This document shows, in pieces, positions 48,719-58,528 of a DNA stretch of 64,000 nt. Position 1 is the first letter of the stretch, and each line of letters opens with the position of its first letter. The notes under the pieces are model-generated. The model was not told where the DNA came from and did not search any database. It saw only the letters and a list, made by a program, of their open reading frames with translations. The stretch lies in NCBI GenBank assembly GCA_946894095.1, contig OX335647.2, forward strand, positions 23,144,001-23,208,000. The letters run 5' to 3'. Origin of the DNA: Incurvaria masculella. Taxonomy: Eukaryota > Arthropoda > Insecta > Lepidoptera > Incurvariidae. The position numbers and the translations under genes were made by a program.

Positions 48719-48873
48719 ATGAAGCTCGGCTCCAGATCCAGCTGCCGCAAGGGCGCATCGTGGGCGGGCATACTGCGCGCGCGCACGCATACCCCTACCA
48801 GGTGTCGCTGCAGAGCAAGTTCCTCTGGTTCCGCGCCCACATCTGCGGCGGCTCCCTCCTCAACAACTACTGG
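48719..48873 (+). CDS. Serine protease exon 2: activation site
   Basis: Encodes a short propeptide [13 protein letters not shown] and the mature start [19 protein letters not shown], then [12 protein letters not shown] with Cys42. Cleavage after Arg would be done by a trypsin-like activator. It leaves at TGG/gtcgtt in phase 0. An alternative reading through this donor hits a stop at once, which supports splicing here. Confidence 0.9.
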
Positions 48874-48970
48874 GTCGTTTGAACTAATCATAAGCACATC
48901 ACCTCATGTATCCTTGAATGTCCGCTCAAGATCCCTCTAAAGCCTATAAAGGCGGAGTCTTACCGACTCA

Positions 48971-48971
<1 letters not shown>

Positions 48972-49026
<55 letters not shown>
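48972..49026. repeat. (TC)n microsatellite in protease intron 2
   Basis: More than 20 nearly uninterrupted TC units. Confidence 0.95.
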
Positions 49027-49028
<2 letters not shown>

Positions 49029-49309
49029 TCTATCTCTCTCTCCGATGAATGATCCAGTTCTAACTACAGAAACCTACCTGAGTCTTAAATATTCTAGCGG
49101 TTTTGGATCCGTTGTTATGATCCGTTGGAATCTGATCGGACTTTGGTCGTGTATGCTTATTTACAAAAAATCTATTGAATCTTCAAGAATCTTTTTGCAA
49201 TCTTGAATAGAATATTCTTTATATCTTAACAATCTTATATCTGGGTAAGCTTATTATATGAGTCCTTTTCCCCACCCTAATATAACGTAGCAACCTTCAC
49301 ACACCACAG

Positions 49310-49461
49310 GTGCTGACCGCAGCGCACTGCATTTCGGAGTCCTTGCTGGTTGGGCTGCTGCCCATGGACGCAGTGGCCGGTGCCCATGACGTCACTTATC
49401 TGGGCTACTCCGCACAGATTGCCAGGGTCGGCAAGCGGATCACACACCCTCTTTACCGGGG
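49310..49461 (+). CDS. Serine protease exon 3: catalytic His
   Basis: Starts VLTAAHC with the catalytic His57 and Cys58, then LPMDAVAGAHDVTYLGY and KRITHPLYRG. It enters after caccacag in phase 0 and leaves at CGGGG/gttagt in phase 2. The exact donor is set by the next exon, which restores the frame as GG-T. Confidence 0.9.
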
Positions 49462-49798
49462 GTTAGTCTATATCGCCATGCCATTTCGTGTTATAGTAAG
49501 CGTTCTTGTAGATTGTGATATGCGGTTGGTGTGTGTCGATACCAGTGTACACTTTTAGTGTAAGACATGGCTGTCCAGTTATCACTTAAGATAGCCGAAA
49601 GACGTTAGTATTTATGTACGTCTTCTGGCTGTCTTAAGTGAGCTCTGAATTTCAATAATTTTTAGGTTTAAAAAGGGAGTCGTTCTAATGGCCATGCGTG
49701 ATTCTGTCATTAATGCTGTCTCGTCTCAACCGTATCTGGTTATCTCAACTGAGAAGGAGAAACATTTCTAAAAGTATGCAATCTTATATAAATCCTAT

Positions 49799-50070
49799 TA
49801 CTAAGCCTCCGCTGTCCGTCCGTCAGTCTGTCCGTCCGTCCGTCCGTCTGTCACAGGGCTGTATCTCATGAACCGTAATAGGTAGGCAGCTGAAATTTTC
49901 ACAGAGTGTGTATTTATTTTGCCGCTATAACAACAAATAGGTAAAATTAAAAAATAATAAAAATGAAAGGGGGGCCCCAAAGAAAGGAGGTGATTTTTTG
50001 TTTTTAAATCTTCTACGATGGTACGGAACCCTTCGTGCGCGAGTCCGACTCGCACTTGGCCGGTTTTTTT
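49799..50070 (-). mobile_element. MINE element, copy 5 (in protease intron 3)
   Basis: Minus-orientation copy with its head at 50070 and a GGAC/CCGT array near 49815-49850. The terminal GGGTTCCGTT/GGGTACGG block is missing at the left. Confidence 0.8.
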
Positions 50071-50161
50071 ATTATTCATAACTGAACTTACATCCATGAT
50101 ATACGCCCTTAAACATTTTGGTGCAGATCTTAGCTTAGCTTTGGTACCAAAAGTTGAAATT

Positions 50162-50350
50162 AAAAACCGGCCAAGTACGAGTCGGACTCGCACACGAAGA
50201 GTTACGTACCATCGTACAAGAATGAATACAAAAAAATCACGGTTTTTGCCAAGTACGAGTCGGACTCGCACACGAAGAGTTACGTACGATCGTACAGGAT
50301 TTATAAAAAAAAACACGTTTTTTGTATGGGGCCAAATATGGGGCTGCATC
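50162..50350 (+). mobile_element. MINE element, copy 6, duplicated head
   Basis: Contains two tandem heads, each with GCCAAGTACGAGTCGGACTC and CACGAAGAGTTACGTAC, about 89 bp apart. It then breaks off without a GGAC array. Confidence 0.75.
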
Positions 50351-50385
50351 TCTGAACCGTAATAGGTAGGAAGCTGAAATATTCA

Positions 50386-50466
50386 AAAACCGTGATTTTT
50401 TTGTATTCATTCTTGTACGATGGTACGGAACTCTTTGTGTGCGATTCCGACCCGCACTTGCCCAGT
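50386..50466 (-). mobile_element. MINE head fragment
   Basis: A minus-strand head only. With copy 6 it forms an inverted pair, since AAAAATCACGGTTTTTG occurs in both directions. Confidence 0.7.
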
Positions 50467-50467
50467 T

Positions 50468-50798
50468 TTTAGGGTTCCGTACCCAAAGGGTGAAAACGGA
50501 ACCCTATTACTAAGCCTCCGCTGTCCGTCCGTCCATCTGTCCGTCCGTCCGTCGGTCCGTCTGTCCGTCCGTCCGTCTGTCACAGGGCCGTATCTCATGA
50601 ACCGTAATAGGTAGGCAGCTGAAATTTTCACAGAGTGTGTATTTATTTTGCCGCTATAACAACAAATGGGTAAAATTAAAAAAATAATAATAATCAAAGG
50701 GGGACCCCCTTTGATTATTATACAAAAAACGTGATTTTTTTGGTGTTGATGGTACGGAACCCTTCGTGTGCGAGTCCGACTCGCACTTGGCCGGTTTT
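50468..50798 (-). mobile_element. MINE element, copy 7 (full length)
   Basis: Full minus-orientation copy from tail AGGGTTCCGTACCCAAAGGG to head GCGAGTCCGACTCGCACTTG. It ends about 40 bp before the exon 4 acceptor. Confidence 0.85.
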
Positions 50799-50836
50799 TT
50801 TATCTGAGGTTGACACTGGTGGTTTCGGTTTTACAG

Positions 50837-51051
50837 TGGGGTGGGACCCAACGACATAGCGGTGCTGAGAACGAAGAGCCCGTTCACGTTCACGCGGGCC
50901 GTGCAGCCCGTGCGGCTGCCCGCGCCGGGCGCGCCGCCCGCACCCCGCTCGCTGCTCACGCTGACGGGCTGGGGGCTGCTGCGCACCTCGTTCCTCCCGG
51001 ACCTGCCCGACCAGCTGCAGGAGGTGAAGGTGCCTTTGATGACCTACGAGG
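50837..51051 (+). CDS. Serine protease exon 4: catalytic Asp
   Basis: Encodes GVGPNDIAVLRTKSPF with the catalytic Asp102 (NDIAVL), then TFTRAVQPVRLP and a Pro/Ala-rich stretch before LLTLTGWGLLRTSFLPD. The cysteine usually found at position 136 is replaced by Leu. It ends at GAGG/gtaagt in phase 1. The exon is very GC-rich next to AT-rich introns. Confidence 0.9.
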
Positions 51052-51366
51052 GTAAGTGCTGCTGACAACTTACTTCCAGAAGCAAAGTGGAAACTTTGGT
51101 TTTTTTTAAAGTAAAAACTTATTTAGCGACGATTTGAAACTCACATACTTTCACGCCGCTTTCCCGGAGGGGTAGGTAGAGACAGATGGAGCCCTTTCGT
51201 TTCATCTCTTCATGCTACGATTTCGGGTGCTACGTACCTGACCTTACCTAAGAATTCCATACATTTATAATCAATATCACACATACAATATCACGGTCCG
51301 ATCAACACAGTATGTCATATTGTGTTGATTGGACAATTTGTGTTCATCAACAATGGCATGCAACAG

Positions 51367-51566
51367 ATTGCTACGAAGCTGTAGAGAAGCTCAAGGACCA
51401 TGCGGACGAGGTGAACCCCCTGAGTCGCGACTCCAACGTGTGCACCGGCCCGCTGGACGGCGGAGTGGCGGCGTGCAACGGCGACTCCGGCGGGCCCCTC
51501 GTTCTGTTCCCGGCGCCGACGACTGACAAACCCGCAATCGAGTCGGTAGAGGACGCTAACACTGAG
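51367..51566 (+). CDS. Serine protease exon 5: catalytic Ser
   Basis: Encodes DCYEAVEKLKDHADEVNPL, then NVCTGPLDGG and AACNGDSGGPLVLF with the catalytic Ser195. Position 189, six residues before the Ser, is Ala rather than the Asp of trypsins, so the S1 pocket is of chymotrypsin or elastase type. After GGPLV the chain continues into an unusual acidic Pro/Thr-rich extension. The donor is set at ACTGAG/gtagag (phase 0). An earlier TCG/gtagag is possible and would shorten the extension by seven residues. Confidence 0.85.
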
Positions 51567-51649
51567 GTAGAGATTACGTATTGAATACGTTACGTATTGA
51601 ATAAAACCAAACGTGCTTTTGTTGCCATTGGAACAGTGCATCGCTTTAA

Positions 51650-52192
51650 GGTGGCCCAATCCGGCGGGACTAACTCATTCGCGGGCACGGTACAAAACCG
51701 TGCTGTTGCGCTCAGGGACATTCTCTGTTTCAAAGAAAAAGACAGGCTCCATGATGAGGAAGATGTAACATGTCCCCAAAAAAAGACAATGTGCATAGTG
51801 TATGATTTGGTATGATTTACGAAAATTTTATTTACAAAATGACTTAAAGCTAAAAGTAAACCACGACCGCTGTAGTCAAAAATCTAACAAAAACCAAATA
51901 GATTATAAATCTTGATTAAATAAGGTATGTCTGATGACTAATCGTTTTAAGATGTTGTTACTTTATCATTGCGTAATCCATCTCCAAAGTTATTGTATAA
52001 AACGCGCGAAAAATTCTTACTTTCGGACCTTATAACTTAGAAACCAAACACAATTTTACAATGCCAACGGTCATCAGACATCTAGTTCGATCAAATAAAG
52101 CAATTTTGTGCAAAATTTGGGATCTCTGACAAGAAATATTGGCGTGATCTTCTTTCCCCGTTTGTATGGGCAGTTGAGCGGGATGGATCACC
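51650..52192 (+). mobile_element. TTAA-flanked MITE family D, copy 2 (in protease intron 5)
   Basis: Starts GGTGGCCCAATCCGGCGGG and ends CGGGATGGATCACC, with TTAA at 51646-51649 and 52193-52196. It matches the whole 14404-14933 element in inverted orientation. The open frame encoding SGGTNSFAGTVQNR is uninterrupted at its left end. Confidence 0.8.
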
Positions 52193-52743
52193 TTAAGGTG
52201 ACGCTTGGTTCGGGTTATCTCTTTCCCCAAAATATGGTCAAGAGAGGTGATGACTGTGCCCGGCTTGATGCTCGTGAAAGGTGCTGTTTGTGGGGACTGG
52301 CATGCTCCGATTGGCAACATGTTAGTGTTTAAGACTGTCCTTACATACATTTGTTAAACGCTATACCTGCGTTACGAACATTGGCTGCAAAGATTGAACA
52401 TTCAAACATATTGCCGTCGTCACCAAAAACTTCCTTCCGGGTCAATTCTTTCTTTAGTTACTCCTTTTGAAACTACTCATTAGCCTTACTGACTCCTATT
52501 CTTATTCCCACTCGTCATTCCACACCGCATAATCGTCATCCTAGTGCAGATCCTGCGCACGACCTTTTTTTTGCTCATTCGATTTTTTTAATTTTGTTTC
52601 GCATTTCGTGCGAGCGAAAACGAGAAAGGTAGACGTTTATCGGACGATATAGCTGTATCGTTAATTTGTGCTCCCGCTGCTGATTCGATCGCGCTCGAGC
52701 GTGGAATATGTTCAGCAGTTCCATTTCCACTCTGTTCAACCAG

Positions 52744-52998
52744 GCCGCTATCGACGCAGCGGTGGGCCCCGACGAGGCGAGCGCCGGGAAGCACGAGCAC
52801 GGCCCGCCGAAGCCTCGGCCGTGCGTGGCGGCGGGGGCTGCGGCGGCGGAGGAGGGGGTGGGGGTGGGTGCGCGCGCGCAGCCGGTACTGGTGGGGGTGG
52901 TGTCATGGGGCATGGAGCCGTGCGGCAGCGAGGGAGCGCCCACCGTCTACACCGACGTTGCCAGCTTCTTGGACTTCATCAACTCGCATATACATTAA
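52744..52998 (+). CDS. Serine protease exon 6: insertion loop and C-terminus
   Basis: Starts AAIDAAVGPDEASAGK, passes through a low-complexity Ala/Gly/Glu-rich stretch, then resumes the family fold with QPVLVGVVSWGMEPCGSEG and TVYTDVASFLDFINSHIH. Gly216 is retained and Thr lies at about position 226, which also argues against trypsin-type specificity. The acceptor ctgttcaaccag after a pyrimidine tract is the best in-frame (phase 0) site. Upstream alternatives are weaker. The stop is TAA. Confidence 0.8.
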   Translation, partial: AAIDAAVGPDEASAGKHEHGPPKPRPCVAAGAAAAEEGVGVGARAQPVLVGVVSWGMEPCGSEGAPTVYTDVASFLDFINSHIH

Positions 52999-53284
52999 AT
53001 GTTGAACGATCACTGCTGAGTTTTACTGCAACCATGTTATTATATGGTCTTAGATGCACTATTAGGGTACATTATTGCGGTCCTACCTCTCTCCTCCGTG
53101 TTGCGGTCACACAGGCGGCCGGAGGCGGCATTCGCACACAGGCTGGCACGTAAGCAGCTACTGAAGGCCGACCGCCATTCAAGCCAGCCTACCTGTGACT
53201 TCTTGTGAGAACGCTTGAGTACATAAGATCACCGAAACATAATATTATTATGCGCGAAATCGCCTACGTCAATGCGTAGACAAA

Positions 53285-53390
53285 TCCACTTCCGGTAAGC
53301 TCTAAGTCCGGCATTAGGCAATAAGTCCGCCCTTGTATGTACCATGTGTATGATAGCAATAAAGAATATTATTATTATTATTAAGCAGTA
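53285..53390 (+). repeat. LINE 3'-end-like relic with poly(A) signal
   Basis: ATAAGTCCGCCCTTGTATGT, AATAAA at 53358-53363 and (ATT)n, as at 26860-27035. It may also supply the polyadenylation site of the protease gene. Confidence 0.5.
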
Positions 53391-53514
53391 AACGCACACA
53401 ACAGCACCTTTTTCAAAAAGGTGTCGGTACTGTCAGGTGTCAGTCTGTCATGTCGCTTTTATTTCTCCAGTTCATATTTACAGTGCTATACATAAAGCAC
53501 CCATGCTAAATTGT

Positions 53515-53752
53515 AGGTCCCTTTCAAATAATATATGGTAGGGTTAATCCCGCCCAGGTTGGTACCACCGCATTGGATGGAACTATGGTCGAAGTGACAA
53601 TGACAAATTGTACGTGTTTTCCAGCCAGTTCAATGTGGTCGTGCTCATAAATGTAAAGTCCTGATATGACACCTAATTCCTTCGGGAATGTGTTGAATGG
53701 GCTAATTTCGTAACAGTAGTTCAGTGGCATTAGCCATCCATGTCAGGTTCGC
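53515..53752 (-). repeat. Interspersed repeat family R, long copy
   Basis: Includes GGTAGGGTTAATCCCGCCC, GGTACCACCGCATTGGATG and CATTAGCCATCCATGTCAGG. Confidence 0.7.
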
Positions 53753-53774
53753 ATTCAGCAAAAAAATTATCTCA

Positions 53775-54060
53775 AAAACCGGCCAAGTGCGAGGAGGACT
53801 CACCGTAAAATCGAAAAAGATATAACACAAAAAAATCAAGTTTTTTGTATGGGGGCCCCGTTTAATTTTGATATTTTTTCAATTTCATCTATTTATAGTC
53901 ATAGCGGCAAAATAAATACACACTCTGTAATAATTTCAGCTTTCTATCTGTTACGGTTACTGAGATACAGCCCTGTGACAGACGGGCGGACGGACAGACG
54001 GAAAGTGGAGGATTAGATATAGGGTTCCGTTGGCACCCTTTGGGTACGGAACCCTAAAAA
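53775..54060 (+). mobile_element. MINE element, copy 8
   Basis: Head AAAACCGGCCAAGTGCGAGG with a deletion in the palindrome. Tail GGGTACGGAACCCTAAAAA is complete. Confidence 0.8.
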
Positions 54061-55279
54061 TTACTTTTTTAGTACTGGAACACCGACGAAAAATTGTGTC
54101 TTCGCGGGATTACAATGCTTCAATAAACTCAAATAATTGAGATAACGATAATTGCGGATCCATTAAATACATCAAAATATTTTAAAGTATGTATTTCTTA
54201 ATAAACTTCGTTAACATAACAACACGCACAAAATTCAACATCAATCATACACTTAACAAGTAATAAATAAATAAATCACAGTCATTCCAGCTTATTATCA
54301 CCCACTCTTTCTAATTTACTAAATTACGCATGGCAAAACTTCATACAAAAAACATGCTCGTTATGTGCATATAGATGTTTGCCTCTGATCATTTAATTAA
54401 ACGTAAATCAACAGTCCTCTTACTAAACCAGTAATTTATTGTTTTACTTTATACTTTGTATATGACAGATGCAGCGATAACATTTTTGCAGAAAACGCAC
54501 GTTTTAAAAAGTGCATGCAATTTCTTTTATTGGCTAAATCTCAACAAGACAACACTATGCAACGTCCAATTCATCGCAGTAATTTATCTCGACCACATTG
54601 TTACTTATTCAACCTATCAGTACATTCTATTTCGAGCAAATCTCACTTGATCACTTGAATAGACCGTGACTTGAAGAAGAATGCAAAGGGACTTTAGGAT
54701 AATTTTAAATGTTAGCCAATGGAGCAGATGGCAGAATTGTTTGCTCACAGACTTTTACCAGGTCATCCTGTTAACCTTTCAATTTACATGTTACTTCGAT
54801 ACATGTGTTTGTCACTGAACTCCTGTTATATGGCCAGTTGGTGCCTGGATGGTTGAGATTCACAATTGGGCCCAGTCGGTGGTGGTGTTGTAAATTTCTT
54901 GACCCAACCGGAGCCGGGCATCTCAGCTAGTGGATAAATATTATGAAACAATTTCGCATGCGCAATAATAACGAAAATAAACACATGCGCTGATTGATAC
55001 TGAGATTCAAAGACAGAGCTTAGGTCTTGAGACGATTCTCAAGTCGACTGTCACGGCTGTCAGCTTTGATAGAAAATGTGTGAAAGAAATGTAAAATTGG
55101 CAATCGGAATACTTGAGAATCGTTTTAAGACGCAAGAACTGTCTATGAATCTTGCCATGAAAGACCTCAAATCCAAGATTCTCCAATACTTGAAAGCATG
55201 ATACAACCAGCCAGCATTCCCACCATGAGCGATTATAGTCCATCGAGCCAGCAACGACCAATACGACCAGATTAGTTCA
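54061..55279. other. Intergenic, Helitron-like terminus at 54901-54931
   Basis: No exon. A hairpin-plus-CTAG terminus (GACCCAACCGGAGCCGGG, then CAGCTAGT) resembles the one at 905-943. Confidence 0.45.
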
Positions 55280-55492
55280 ACAGCACGCCTGGAGGTCGTT
55301 AGTTGCCGCACCTGGGCAGCTACACCGTAACCGACTTCGGAAGTTGCACAGGAACCGTCAGTAGGACAGCAAGACCGTAAATCAGTTAAGGAGCACGTCT
55401 GGAGCACCTGGGCATCGACACCGTCACTGACTTTAGCAGTTCCACATGAACCGTCAGCAGGGCAGCAAGACCGCAAATCAGTTAAGGAGCAC
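55280..55492 (-). pseudogene. Two decayed tandem copies of the MCORP-like final coding segment
   Basis: Unit 1 (about 55287-55395) and unit 2 (about 55397-55492) repeat the sequence of the functional 3' coding end (55478 to about 55580), including GTTAAGGAGCACGTCTGGAG and the block encoding LPKSVTASLPKCG. Both carry substitutions, and unit 2 lacks the AGTTGCCG block. They lie directly downstream of the stop codon in transcript direction, so they would fall in the 3' UTR. Confidence 0.75.
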
Positions 55493-55709
55493 GTCTGGAG
55501 GTCGGTAGTTGCCGCACTTGGGCAGCGACGCCGTCACCGACTTGGGCAGCTCCACGGGAACCGTCACCAACGCGGCCACCGGCAGCGACGAGAGCGCGCA
55601 GGCGCGGCACTCGAGCAGCCACGCGCCGCGGTCTGCCAGCAGCCGCACGATCGTGAAGCCCTTGTTCGGCACCGTGATTGTGTCCTTGAGCGGTGGGTTC
55701 AGCAGGTTC
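55478..55709 (-). CDS. MCORP-like terminal exon (T1 site lost)
   Basis: Encodes NLLNPPLKDTITVPNKGF, then TIVRLLADRGAWLLECRACA and LPKCGNYRPPDVLLN with TGA. It aligns with the Laccase 2 segment VPNNGYVVLR.....GFWLFHCHFLFHIVIGM. The conserved Cys is kept, but the flanking histidines are Glu and Arg, the T1 His is Leu and the axial Met is Val. It cannot form a normal T1 or trinuclear centre. Enters in phase 2 after cttcgtcag on the minus strand. Confidence 0.87.
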
Positions 55710-56284
55710 CTGACGAAGATTATTAATTGGTATAACTCCTTGGGTGGTCTTTTGGTCTTAATTAAAGGCTTTATACTCTAAATCAGCATTAAGTTGACGA
55801 GAATAGATAGAGGATCGTTGACAGATTTCATAATTACATATCTGGGTGGATCTAGAGTGGTAATAGTGGCAAGAGAACTAGACATGTAATTCAAAAGTAT
55901 CCAGTATACTATATACTTTTTGTATATACTTTTTCGTACATTCGCTTATTCTAAGGAATGTGACCAGCATGGTTCAGTCCAATGGTCCAGCAATGGCATG
56001 TTTGTCTGGTTCGGGTCCAGCCTTGCAGTATATTAGTACAGTCGTTCTTTTTACAGGGATCTTTATTTTATTAATGTGCTCTTGCTTCACGGTCGATCAT
56101 ACATGTCACATTCCTATCCAGTTAGAATACTACTTCAGACCTTTTTCTAGATCAAAATTGCTTGTTATTATTTTTAAGAATCGAATAACCTTATCTCAAT
56201 GTAGATGTCGCTAACGAGAAAAGGGTTACATTCTCAATTCCACTTCTTTGACAATCTTGGCATGCGCCACTTCGAAAGACTGAC
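55710..56284 (-). other. MCORP-like intron, nothing recognised
   Basis: No repeat or exon seen. Confidence 0.5.
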
Positions 56285-56423
56285 CTTTGAACCTTGCCCT
56301 CAGCGTCCCACTTCTGGAACAGTTCCTGTGATATCGGAACCGATTCCGCGTGCTGTGACGTCGCCAACACCTGCATAGAGTACCCGTGCATGTGGAATGT
56401 ATAGGAATCGTTGCTGCCTGCGC
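56285..56423 (-). CDS. MCORP-like exon with degenerate HPFHLHG motif
   Basis: Encodes AGSNDSYTFHMHGYSMQVLA and QELFQKWDAEGKVQ, ending before a split Arg codon. The motif YTFHMHG replaces HPFHLHG, so the first His, a T1 ligand in laccases, is Tyr. The other two histidines remain. Enters after atgttttcag (phase 1) and leaves at CAAAG/gtcagt (phase 2). Confidence 0.85.
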
Positions 56424-57124
56424 CTGAAAACATAAAATAAACATCCTTTGAAGTTTTGGGTGTCCTTCAATGTCTGGGTCCATTCATCATCACTCAAAAG
56501 ATCTGTTGCTGGTCCAAATCATCCCACAGTTGGGATAGCAATATTAGTTATTCTGTGGTTGGGAGCGATATTGCACGCAGATACGTATTTCGCCAGCGCA
56601 GCCGCGGGCACAGCTAGTTTTATATGAAACGGAATACATGTCACATTCCTTGGAATAAGCGACGTACCTGCTTAGTACGAAAAAGTATATTTACTTGAAT
56701 CGGAAAGTGTTTTAGTAAAGTATATTATTTTCGCGGTTGGGCTACCTCACACATTAATTACTTCTTCTCTTTGTATGTGCATAGCTTGTAATTTTTGTCA
56801 TATGATTTTTTTTACAAGCAATAATAAACGTTTCTTATTCTTATTCTATTCTTTGAACTTCTGAGCAAAGTAATCACTGTACTTTGTGTCAGTAGAAGAG
56901 CACTCGGTAATTGGAAGTTCTTGCTGTTCAGAAACTGGAATACAAATACAAGTATGAAGGGAACCCACAGCATGAGAGAGAGTTGGGGTCGCGGTGCTGT
57001 TTTACTATAATCAACAGACACTGTAAATGATAAAATACGACAAATCCGAGTGCAGTGTATTGTTTATGCACGTTGAATAAATAATACAAACGGAGCGCTC
57101 AACTCCGTCAATAATTGTGTCAGG

Positions 57125-57455
57125 GCCGGACACTTTCGCGAACAAAACGTTTTTTTCCTCTGATTGGTCCGTCAGAGTTGTCACCTAAACTTTTAACAAG
57201 TTTTTACGAATTATTCTGTGGTTTTACTTCTTCAGACTGTCAAAATGAAACTCGGACTTCCGATTTGTATGAAAACGCGGAATCGGCGTAAAAAGCAACG
57301 GCAACGTATTTACGGCGACGGCAACTATCAAATCAAACCGGACTCGCAAATGTTCGCTTAACGCCCACTGCGCGCGCTCTTCAATTTCTCAATAAATTTG
57401 GAAACGGTAATCGATAAACGCCAATTTAGGTGAAAAGTGGGACCCGGGACTCTGA
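57125..57455 (-). repeat. MITE family B, diverged copy in MCORP-like intron
   Basis: Contains TTTTACTTCTTCA.ACTGTC, CTTCCGATTTGTATGAAAAC and CGCTTAACGCCCACTGCGCG as in the intact copies. The termini are altered. Confidence 0.65.
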
Positions 57456-57487
57456 CACAGAATATATATAGGATTAAATCCAGTAGC

Positions 57488-58045
57488 TCAACTCCATACA
57501 AAGTCCCGATTTCGTGCACCTATACAAACACATTTCACTCGTATCGGCTCTAAGCTAGTTCCGATGTGCTGAACTGTCGCGAATGTCCTTCGAAGCCATA
57601 TTTTTATAACTAACAGAACCAGCAGCGCTCCGCCAATATTTAAGTGACACGCGATGGAAGCAAGGTATTTATCTCCAAAATTGTCTGAGTTGAGGTACTG
57701 CCGTGGCCCCAGTCGCACAGCTATATATCTACTGTGACTCTGATCTGAACCTACGTTCAGTGGTGTTTCGTTTGGAGGTTTAGAAAAGGGAGTGGACTGT
57801 ATACAATTTCTTGAATCGGTACCTCCAAATAATCCAGGTGCTGGTTCTCCTGTCGGGTTCTTGATTCTGGTTTTCCTTGACAAACCTTGTGCACAGGTCC
57901 AGGGTCGACCCTTGCTTAAATAGTGGAGCACTGAGCACTGAATGGCACTGCAGCTACTCTCTTGATCTTTGATGATTGAATGCTTGCACAATTCTTCTTG
58001 ATTGCAACAATAACCACTTTTATGTTGAATTTGATGTTGCTGCAC
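57488..58045 (-). CDS. Unrecognised 185-codon ORF in MCORP-like intron
   Basis: A long uninterrupted minus-strand frame in otherwise AT-rich intron. I do not recognise it. It has many Cys near the N-terminus (GYCCNQEELC), a Pro/Gly-rich middle (NPTGEPAPGLFGGTDSRNC) and a hydrophobic run of about 14 residues (GGALLVLLVIKIWL) flanked by basic residues, which could be a membrane segment. No splice-site context ties it to the flanking exons. It could be a fragment of an unknown repeat family, a nested gene in the same orientation, or chance. Confidence 0.3.
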   Translation of the reverse strand: MQQHQIQHKSGYCCNQEELCKHSIIKDQESSCSAIQCSVLHYLSKGRPWTCAQGLSRKTRIKNPTGEPAPGLFGGTDSRNCIQSTPFSKPPNETPLNVGSDQSHSRYIAVRLGPRQYLNSDNFGDKYLASIACHLNIGGALLVLLVIKIWLRRTFATVQHIGTSLEPIRVKCVCIGARNRDFVWS

Positions 58046-58272
58046 CGAGGTTGGTTCGAAAAGTAACAGTTTTGGGAGTAGGTAAGTAGGATTGGAATTT
58101 CTCTCTTGTATTAAAAAGATTTGAATAATTTTCTTTCTACCCCCATTGCCATGTGAAATTTAGTGATACCATTAAGAAATAATATTGCATTTGTGGCTGT
58201 GTGCACAAACAAACCTTATGAATATTATCCAAGTGGTATTTCCATGGATGTATGAAGGTAACCGAGGCCCAC

Positions 58273-58473
58273 CTTCGTTAGCAATCACCAGGTCGACGAG
58301 CTCCCCGGGCTGCTGCTCCAGGGTCAGCAGACACTGCACGTCGGGGTGACGCGCCTCGTCTCCCGCGCGGCACCGCGCCGCCGCCCGCACGCCCAGCGGC
58401 TGCGTCAGCGCGGGAGCGTTCGGGAACAGGAAGTTCTTGCCGTTAATCTGCACAGCTTCACCCTCGCGTGTGG
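58273..58473 (-). CDS. MCORP-like exon
   Basis: Encodes TREGEAVQINGKNFLFPNAP, a Cys-containing GC-rich middle (VQCLLTLEQQPGELVDLVIA) and ends NE before a split Gly codon. It aligns with the Laccase 2 exon ending PLNAIVEIVLVDE and has the same phase-1 boundaries. Splice sites on the minus strand are cttccag and gtgggc. Confidence 0.85.
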
Positions 58474-58528
58474 CTGGAAGGGTGTTTGAAACCATCAGTT
58501 TTTTCTCTGGATAATAGGTAAGCCTCTA

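Larger units (their letters stand above)
48423..52998 (+). other. Secreted S1A serine protease gene, six exons
   Basis: Gene-level entry. Exons are 48423-48477, 48719-48873, 49310-49461, 50837-51051, 51367-51566 and 52744-52998, totalling 1032 bp (343 residues plus stop), with all phases consistent. The product is a chymotrypsin-fold zymogen with signal peptide, short propeptide ending GR, and a catalytic domain starting IVGG. The His, Asp and Ser of the triad are all present. Three canonical disulfide pairs can form, while the 136-201 pair is absent. It has no clip domain. It sits between the two multicopper-oxidase genes. I cannot assign an orthologue. Digestive or cuticular roles are both possible. 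Confidence 0.9.

Noticed and set aside
49801..50349. 182-codon minus-strand ORF
   Set aside because: Built from MINE heads and GGAC repeats. The peptide KTGQVRVGLAHEGFRTI is the translated element head, seen at every copy.
50718..51068. 116-codon minus-strand ORF
   Set aside because: Antisense shadow of protease exon 4 fused to a MINE copy.
52575..53153. ORFs on both strands overlapping protease exon 6
   Set aside because: Out-of-frame readings of a GC-rich exon. Only the frame encoding VGVVSWG has family residues.
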